NCBI GenBank assembly: GCA_043730365.1
Contig: JAYTKJ010000031.1
Location: 1 to 9,586 of the forward strand
Length of the DNA stretch: 9,586 nucleotides
Direction: 5' to 3'
From: VFZP01 sp043730365
Lineage (GTDB): Bacteria > Acidobacteriota > Terriglobia > Bryobacterales > Bryobacteraceae
This document shows positions 1-3,788 of the stretch, piece after piece (the first letter of the stretch is position 1; every line of letters begins with the position of its first letter). The position numbers and the translations under genes were made by a program. The notes beneath the pieces were generated by a model, which was not told the origin of the DNA, did not search any database, and saw nothing but the letters and a program-made list of their open reading frames with translations.

Positions 1-90
1 TCAGGCGACTTCGATCTCTATTGGAACTTCCACATCGAGCAGGACCAGCGACGCCTCTACCCTGCCGTCTGGAGCGTCGTTCTAAAGTAG
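1..90 (+). CDS. C-terminal end of an unidentified protein (partial)
   Basis: Frame 1 is open from the window edge to a TAG at 88-90 and gives 29 residues: SGDFDLYWNFHIEQDQRRLY, then a short tail ending in VVLK. The aromatic and acidic pattern (D-x-Y-W-x-F-H-x-x-x-E/Q) looks like a genuine conserved C-terminus rather than random sequence. It faintly recalls the end of some large transposase-type proteins, but I cannot name the family with confidence. The stop lies 18 bp before the next plus-strand ATG, so the two genes could share a transcript. Confidence 0.5.
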   Translation, partial: SGDFDLYWNFHIEQDQRRLYPAVWSVVLK

Positions 91-108
91 CCACACCCAA
101 ATGGAATC

Positions 109-837
109 ATGCGGATACATCTGTTCTTATTGGCTGTAGCGTGCCTACAAGCACAACGGCCCGAGTATGACTTTTACGCCGTGGGCCGGGACAAGAAGCC
201 GGAGGTCTACGCTGGGGAACTCCGCAAAGCAGGGGTGCCTGACGAGGAAATCACCCGAAGACTCGACCTTCTCCGCAACCATCGAACCGAGCTTGAGGCA
301 GATCGTTGGAATCGCTTTTACGGCAATAAGGGTAGCCAGTACAACAGAGAGCCAAACGCGTTTCTGAGCCACGTCGTCCGCGGGAAGAAGCCCGGCGTTG
401 CGCTGGACTACGCCATGGGTGACGGCCGCAACGCGCTATACCTCGCCAGACTCGGATGGACGATACACGGCTTTGATATTTCGGAAGCCGGCGTGAATGC
501 AGCGACACGAGGCGCGACCGAGCTTGGCTTGAAGATTGATGCGGTGGTCTCCTCGGACGCCAGTTATAACTTCGGCAACAATCGCTTCGATTTGATCCTG
601 TTCAGTTGGTCGATGCCGTTGGTTGACGTTCGCAAGGTCGTCGATGCGCTTAAGCCAGGCGGGATCGTCGTTATGGAGTTTGGCCCAGGCTTTACCGGCC
701 GGAACGGGATGCTGCGGCTCTTTGACGATCTCGTGATTGAATACTACGAGGCCACTCGCGCGGTATCCGATTTCTCCGCCCGCCGTGAGACGGAAATCTT
801 TCGCCTTATCGCGCGTACGGAGCTTCCAGGCCGATAG
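109..837 (+). CDS. Exported class I SAM-dependent methyltransferase
   Basis: A 242-residue protein. Residues 1-15 look like a Sec signal peptide (MRIHLFLLAVACLQA, likely cut before Q16). A Rossmann-type methyltransferase core follows. Motif I is ALDYAMGDGRNAL at 98-110, the acidic ribose-binding residue is D123 in GFDIS, the motif IV region is FDLILFSW at 160-167, and the post-core strand is LKPGGIVVMEFG at 181-192. This resembles TehB/UbiE-like small-molecule methyltransferases, but no substrate can be assigned. Motif I has Y-A-M-G where L-G-C-G is common, although the glycines that contact SAM remain. Residues 16-90 form a charged leader common in family members that act on small substrates. 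The start is the ATG at 109, with only a weak GGA at 103-105 as ribosome-binding site. Export of a SAM-using enzyme is odd because SAM is cytoplasmic; the hydrophobic N-terminus might instead be a membrane anchor. Confidence 0.8.
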   Translation: MRIHLFLLAVACLQAQRPEYDFYAVGRDKKPEVYAGELRKAGVPDEEITRRLDLLRNHRTELEADRWNRFYGNKGSQYNREPNAFLSHVVRGKKPGVALDYAMGDGRNALYLARLGWTIHGFDISEAGVNAATRGATELGLKIDAVVSSDASYNFGNNRFDLILFSWSMPLVDVRKVVDALKPGGIVVMEFGPGFTGRNGMLRLFDDLVIEYYEATRAVSDFSARRETEIFRLIARTELPGR

Positions 838-860
838 CCCGCGCCCGCAATCGCTCAGGG

Positions 861-1158
861 TTAAGGCTGAGGGGGCCTGATTTTCGGTCTCAAGGGAATC
901 TTCACTTCCGCATAACTGCCTGGCAGGGCCGCGAGCACCGTGGCGGCAATCTTGTCAAGATGTAACTGAACATCGGGCCACTGCTGGCTCGTCAACACAA
1001 CCAGAGCTATCTTTTCGATTGGTGAGGTTTTGCTGATACCGGATGTTCTTGTCCGTACTCAAGAGAAGGTCGTACCCAGCTTCTTCAGCACGCTGGATCA
1101 ACTCGCCGTTCCCGAGTTCATGCCAGCCGATTTGACGCGCTCGTGTTACTTCATGGCC
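861..1158 (-). pseudogene. Decayed DUF5615 (PIN-like) toxin: N-terminus missing and one frameshift
   Basis: Reading down from 1158, the minus strand encodes GHEVTRARQIGWHELGNGEL and continues to LLLSTDKNIRYQQNLTNRK. This is the central part of a DUF5615 toxin, directly comparable to the intact copy at 1601-1951. At an AAAAG run (about 1010-1016) the homology jumps frame and continues as IALVVLTSQQWPDVQ, then LPGSYAEVKIPLRPK, to a TAA at 861-863. One extra base explains this. The first ~18 codons, including the family start and its M-K-x-L-x-D-E-N strand with a conserved acidic residue, are absent: the upstream bases are the antitoxin's C-terminal codons in another frame. The gene therefore has two lesions and should not yield a working toxin. 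Confidence 0.8.
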
Positions 1159-1397
1159 GATGGACCGGTATTGGGCCTCGGCCGCTCCAAACTCTGGCTC
1201 GCAAAGTGGAGCACGGCCTCAATCTCGTCAAGCGTCACGTCGAATTCTTCCGTGATTTCCTTCGGTGACATACCCGCTTCGAGGTTCAGAAACACGGTTT
1301 GCACCGGCATCCGCGTGCCCTTGAACACCCACGCACCGCTCACCTTTCCCGGAACGCTTTCGACGGCGGGGCATTGCGACCAATCCAGAGTTGCCAT
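1146..1397 (-). CDS. DUF433 family antitoxin (orphaned partner of the broken toxin)
   Basis: An 83-residue DUF433 (COG2442) protein, usually the antitoxin partner of DUF5615. The diagnostic core is VPGKVSGAWVFKGTRMPVQT at about 15-34, then NLEAGMSPKEITEEFDVTL and a final helix ending in FASQSL. In DUF433 the P-x-x-x-G-T-R-x-P signature followed by a helix-turn-helix-like stretch is thought to give DNA binding and autoregulation. I chose the ATG at 1397 because it begins just before the conserved domain and has AGAGG about 7 nt upstream (and GGAGG further up); the longer open frame upstream has no family resemblance. The C-terminal tail RPRPNTGPSAMK is atypical and abuts the toxin remnant, suggesting a deletion joined the two. 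It is paralogous to the antitoxin at 1948-2193 and could cross-regulate it. Confidence 0.8.
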   Translation of the reverse strand: MATLDWSQCPAVESVPGKVSGAWVFKGTRMPVQTVFLNLEAGMSPKEITEEFDVTLDEIEAVLHFASQSLERPRPNTGPSAMK

Positions 1398-1600
1398 AAT
1401 GGACCTCTTGCCTCCATCGTAGCTTGCCTGGGCGGCCATTGGGGCTCGTCCATGCGATAACTCACGATCAACGGCATAGGCATCCGCAACATGGTACGGC
1501 CTTCGTCGGCGTACCAGGCATGGCGCAAACGACCGAAAACTGGACCCAGAGCCGGCTCTGTACCGATGGCCGGGCTGCTCCCAGGATCGCCGGGGGCACG
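1398..1600. other. Spacer between the two toxin-antitoxin modules
   Basis: About 200 bp with no recognisable gene. An open frame crosses it on the minus strand (including a stretch MRHAWYADEGRTMLRMPMPL from about 1528), but I know no family for it and it has no convincing ribosome-binding site. A perfect 14-bp palindrome, CAGAGCCGGCTCTG, lies at 1547-1560, 40 bp beyond the stop of the upstream toxin. It could be an operator for the downstream antitoxin or chance. Confidence 0.4.
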
Positions 1601-1951
1601 TTACCGGCCAGGCAAGTTCTTCCGGCTGAACGTGCCGCAATCGACCGCCTGAAATGAACCGGGGGCAGCACTATCAATGGCGGCGATTATCGTCGGCAGG
1701 TGCTTCCTGATGATGGGTAGCTGGATGGCTGATAGCGCCACAACTGCCAGTCGGCGCCCGCTCAAATTCTGCTCGTAGCCGAGTGTTCCATCACCTGTGA
1801 GAAACACCTCCACGCCGCTCTCCTCCGCTGTCCGTAGCAACTCGCCATTCTTGAGCGAAGCCCAACCCATGTAAGCGACAGTCACGACCTCGTGCGTCCC
1901 CAGGAGATGCCGCAGGGCATGATCAAGATTTTCATCGAGCAACACCTTCAC
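1601..1951 (-). CDS. DUF5615 family PIN-like toxin (intact)
   Basis: A 116-residue protein of the DUF5615/COG4634 (Mut7-C/PIN-like) family, the predicted RNase toxin of DUF433-DUF5615 modules. Visible features are the N-terminal strand MKVLLDENLD with acidic D6-E7-N8, THEVVTVAYMGWASLKNGEL at 19-38, a second acidic position D54 in LTGDGTLGYEQNLSGRR, and the usual PGSF near the C-terminus. The acidic residues match those expected to hold metal in a PIN-like site, but nuclease activity is inferred from the family. The start codon is GTG at 1951-1949, overlapping the antitoxin's TGA (GTGA, 4 nt), so translation is probably coupled. About 12 residues after the PGSF segment extend slightly past the usual end. 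Confidence 0.87.
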   Translation of the reverse strand: MKVLLDENLDHALRHLLGTHEVVTVAYMGWASLKNGELLRTAEESGVEVFLTGDGTLGYEQNLSGRRLAVVALSAIQLPIIRKHLPTIIAAIDSAAPGSFQAVDCGTFSRKNLPGR

Positions 1952-2193
1952 GGATTGGGCTGCTGCCTTCGTTGAGCGTGGGCAAACTCGATTAGCCGGT
2001 TGATCTGAGCAACCGACAAGGAAGGGAAGCCTTCGAGCAGTTCCTCGATGGTTTCCCCCAGGTCGTAGCTGTCCACGATGGCGTCGGGGAGAATGCGCGT
2101 ACCACGCACGATGGGCCGGCCGGATACCTTGCCGGGGATTTGCTCAATCAGTTCGCAAGCAAGCCAATCGATGCCGGTGTCTGTGTGCGTCAT
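1948..2193 (-). CDS. DUF433 family antitoxin (intact module)
   Basis: An 81-residue DUF433 protein. The core IEQIPGKVSGRPIVRGTRIL (about 17-36) is followed by the helical segment LGETIEELLEGFPSLSVAQI. It is predicted to bind and neutralise the DUF5615 toxin encoded immediately downstream and to repress the module. The ATG at 2193 was preferred over an upstream in-frame start (2244) because a near-perfect Shine-Dalgarno sits 7 nt before it and the upstream residues derive from an ABC-ATPase relic. It shares the PGKVSG-x(5)-GTR pattern with the antitoxin at 1146-1397, consistent with tandem duplication or serial insertion of modules. Confidence 0.87.
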   Translation of the reverse strand: MTHTDTGIDWLACELIEQIPGKVSGRPIVRGTRILPDAIVDSYDLGETIEELLEGFPSLSVAQINRLIEFAHAQRRQQPNP

Positions 2194-2200
2194 GTTCGTA

Positions 2201-2207
2201 CCTCCTT
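2201..2207 (-). promoter_or_regulatory. Strong Shine-Dalgarno of the intact antitoxin
   Basis: The minus strand reads AAGGAGG here, 7 nt before the ATG at 2193. It is the best ribosome-binding site in the window and fixes the antitoxin start. High antitoxin translation followed by a coupled GTG toxin start is the usual stoichiometry for such modules. Confidence 0.8.
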
Positions 2208-2231
2208 TCATCGTAAGCTTTTTACCGCGTG

Positions 2232-2355
2232 GGGGCGAAGCCATGGCAGTGGTTTTGCCAGCGCCATTCGGGCCTAGGAAAAATGCTCGCGCGAGGCACC
2301 TTCAGGGACACCTCGCGTAAGACAACGGACTTCCCACTGGAAGCGCCCAGCGCGA
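2232..2355 (-). pseudogene. Relic of an ABC-transporter ATP-binding subunit (N-terminus only)
   Basis: Just after the cupin stop, one minus-strand frame encodes SGKSVVLREVSLKVPRASIF, typical of the first strands of an ABC ATPase. At about 2280 the homology jumps to another frame that reads FLGPNGAGKTTAMA, a perfect Walker A (P-loop, G-P-N-G-A-G-K-T-T). The G-F dipeptide usual before L-G-P-N appears partly lost, so a small deletion caused the shift. Nothing of the rest of the ATPase (Q-loop, signature, Walker B) follows: the toxin-antitoxin leader begins within about 40 bp. The gene is a 5' fragment, probably truncated when the toxin-antitoxin module arrived. Confidence 0.72.
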
Positions 2356-2712
2356 TTACTTGTCGCGATGCACCGTATCCGGTGAGAACGCCGGCAGGCA
2401 GATGACGATATACTCGGCGCCCTCGGCGCCCGGCGTTGAGTAGCGCACCCACTCACCCGGGTGCGTCACGATCGCCTGGCCCGCGTTGACTTCGGTGACG
2501 CCGCCATCATGTTCTACGCGCATGGCGCCGCGCAGCACGACGGTGTATTCGGCGAACTCCGGCGTCTGGCCCGGCTCTGACCACCCAGGCGGGCTCACCA
2601 TATGCGCCACACTGAGGCCCTTGGTCCGCGTGTTGGCCAGGCCAATGTACTCACGGATCTGCTTGTTGCCCGGCACCGGAATCACGGTGGGGCTGGGAAT
2701 GAGGGTGGGCAT
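2356..2712 (-). CDS. Small single-domain cupin protein
   Basis: A 118-residue single cupin barrel. Residues 41-62 (PPGWSEPGQTPEFAEYTVVL and on to G62) occupy cupin motif 1 and residues 78-91 (GQAIVTHPGEWVRY) occupy motif 2. The usual H-x-H pair of motif 1 is missing: the candidate ligands there are E46, Q49, E52 and E55, and the usual motif 2 histidine aligns with R90, leaving H84. It may therefore bind metal differently or not at all. The ATG at 2712 follows the peroxiredoxin stop by 4 nt, making it the third gene of a tight operon. A non-enzymatic sensor or small-molecule-binding role is possible; no substrate can be named. Confidence 0.8.
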   Translation of the reverse strand: MPTLIPSPTVIPVPGNKQIREYIGLANTRTKGLSVAHMVSPPGWSEPGQTPEFAEYTVVLRGAMRVEHDGGVTEVNAGQAIVTHPGEWVRYSTPGAEGAEYIVICLPAFSPDTVHRDK

Positions 2713-2716
2713 ATCG

Positions 2717-3178
2717 CTACAGCTCAGCCAGCACTTCTTGTGCGTGCCCTGCCGCCTTTACTTTGTTGAAGATCTTTTTGATCTTGCCTTTTTCATCGAT
2801 CAGAAACGTCGTGCGCTCGATGCCCATGTAGGTCTTCCCATACATGCTTTTCTCTTTCCACACGCCGTACGCTTCGGCTACGGTGTGCTCGGTGTCAGCC
2901 AGGAGGGTAAAGTTCAGATCGAACTTGGCCTTGAACTTCGCTTGCGCGCCGCAGGAGTCAGGCGAGACGCCAATCACTACCGCGTTCTTCTTGGCCAGGG
3001 CTTTGGATTCATCACGGAATCCGTTGGATTCGACCGTTCAACCAGGGGTGTCGGCCTTGGGATAAAAGTAGAGCACCACCTGCTTGCCGCTTAGCGAGGC
3101 CAGCGTGAAGGGCTTGTTTTCGTCTGTGAGAACACTGATGGCCGGGGCCTTGTCGCCCGGTTCGAGAATCTTTGCCAT
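2717..3178 (-). CDS. Selenocysteine-containing Bcp/PrxQ-type peroxiredoxin (in-frame TGA read as Sec)
   Basis: A 153-residue thiol peroxidase of the Bcp/PrxQ (AhpC/TSA) family, which reduces hydrogen peroxide and organic hydroperoxides in the cytoplasm. The N-terminus is MAKILEPGDKAPAISVLTDE, then LYFYPKADTPG at 36-46, then TGA (3040-3038) as residue 47, then TVESNGFRDESKALAKK and GVSPDSCGAQAKF at 70-82, with the conserved Arg R122 in GIERTTFLID. In the family, residue 47 is the peroxidatic cysteine (T-P-G-C-T). TGA differs from Cys TGC/TGT by one base, the frame is undisturbed on both sides, and a SECIS-like hairpin follows, so selenocysteine is the best reading. T44 of the T-x-x-C/U motif is present. 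The E. coli-type resolving Cys (here N52) is absent; C76 is the only cysteine and a candidate resolving residue. The ATG at 3178 lies 5 nt after the glycosyltransferase-like gene, directly behind a 19-bp palindrome and without a clear Shine-Dalgarno. The alternative is a nonsense pseudogene, which is less likely given the exact position. Confidence 0.87.
3005..3022 (-). promoter_or_regulatory. Putative bacterial SECIS element
   Basis: The minus strand reads GGATTC-CGTGAT-GAATCC, a 6-bp perfect stem with a 6-nt loop. The stem begins 16 nt and the loop 22 nt after the TGA at 3040-3038. Bacterial SECIS elements lie inside the coding region just after the UGA, with a short stem and a G among the first two loop bases; here G is the second. 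An overlapping alternative hairpin (GAATCC-AAC-GGATTC, 3017-3031) shares one arm. Confidence 0.6.
3038..3040 (-). other. Recoded TGA codon (selenocysteine 47)
   Basis: In-frame TGA at the peroxidatic position of the peroxiredoxin, between G46 and T48. Standard gene callers stop here and would report either a truncated 46-residue N-terminus or a later GTG start at V68. Confidence 0.83.
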
Positions 3179-3197
3179 AGCGTTTATGATAAACGCT
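3179..3197. repeat. 19-bp inverted repeat abutting the selenoprotein start codon
   Basis: AGCGTTTATCATAAACGCT on the minus strand: 8-bp perfect arms around TCA (or 9-bp arms around one base). It covers the last codons and TAA of the glycosyltransferase-like gene and ends directly before the peroxiredoxin ATG. It could fold as an mRNA hairpin at the start codon or be a dimeric regulator site. No Shine-Dalgarno is visible there. Confidence 0.65.
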
Positions 3198-3774
3198 CGA
3201 TGAGGGCGCGCGTCGAAGGGCTGAGCCACTCGGGCCTGGCCGCCAGGCGCCGGAGGTCGCTCGGTTCGTCGACGTCGAACCACTCGGGCCCGAGCGCCAC
3301 CCGGAGCCCGCACGCCTGACACGCGGCGACGGTTTGCTCGCGCGTGCGCGCCGTGGACCACTCCACTCCCGCAAACATGCGCTCGTCGCGACGCCGCGCC
3401 AGGATGCCCCAGTAGCCGCCGTCTTCGGCAGGGCCGAGGACAACGTCTCCTGGTGTCGCGATCAATGCGGCGAGGCGAGCCGGCGGCAAAGAGGGTGCAT
3501 CGCTGCCAATGATCAAGGCAGGCAGAACGGCCAGCATGCGCACTCCCAAGTCGCCGGAAACCTGCAGGCGGCGTGGTACCGGCAGATCGCTCCACGCCTC
3601 GGTCTCAACGTCCGTATGGAGTTCAACACGACCCGAAGCTGTACGGGCCAGCGCCAACGCATCGCGGACGAAAGACTCGTGGAGGCGCGCGGCAACCGCC
3701 GGCGACAGCCCGAGCCGTGTCTTGACAAAGCCCGGCCGCGGCGCTTTGGCGAACACGATGATCAGCGGCTGCAT
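3184..3774 (-). CDS. DUF2064/TIGR04282 glycosyltransferase-like protein (rSAM/selenodomain-associated transferase 1 type)
   Basis: A 196-residue nucleotidyl/glycosyltransferase-fold (GT-A-like) protein. Signatures are FAKAPRPGFVKTRLG at 8-22 (F-A-K-x-P-x-P-G-x-x-K-T-R-L), GSDAPSLP at 90-97, GPAEDGGYWG at 114-123 and FDVDEPSDL at 166-174. The family was named for its neighbourhood with radical-SAM/selenocysteine-domain proteins and is also linked to arsenosugar synthesis; the true substrate is uncertain. The segment between VRM80 and the GSD motif seems about 10 residues shorter than usual (one helix). The ATG at 3774 begins only 14 bp from the divergent phosphatase ATG. It is the first gene of the operon leading to the selenoprotein peroxiredoxin and the cupin. 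Confidence 0.83.
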   Translation of the reverse strand: MQPLIIVFAKAPRPGFVKTRLGLSPAVAARLHESFVRDALALARTASGRVELHTDVETEAWSDLPVPRRLQVSGDLGVRMLAVLPALIIGSDAPSLPPARLAALIATPGDVVLGPAEDGGYWGILARRRDERMFAGVEWSTARTREQTVAACQACGLRVALGPEWFDVDEPSDLRRLAARPEWLSPSTRALIERLS

Positions 3775-3788
3775 AGAATTAGTTGAGC

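Noticed and set aside
854..871. CTCAG/CTGAG inverted repeat as a terminator after the methyltransferase
   Set aside because: Only 5 bp of stem with an 8-nt loop and no following T-run.
1010..1016. Programmed frameshift in the DUF5615 remnant at AAAAG
   Set aside because: There is no classic slippery heptamer and no obvious stimulator, and the gene also lacks its N-terminus, so decay is the simpler explanation.
3017..3031. GAATCC-AAC-GGATTC hairpin as the primary SECIS
   Set aside because: Its AAC triloop has no G and lies too near the TGA; the downstream hairpin with loop CGTGAT fits better.
3038..3595. Single long minus-strand frame joining part of the transferase region to the peroxiredoxin N-terminus
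   Set aside because: Only its last 46 codons (from ATG 3178) resemble a protein family; the upstream part is an off-frame reading of the DUF2064 gene.
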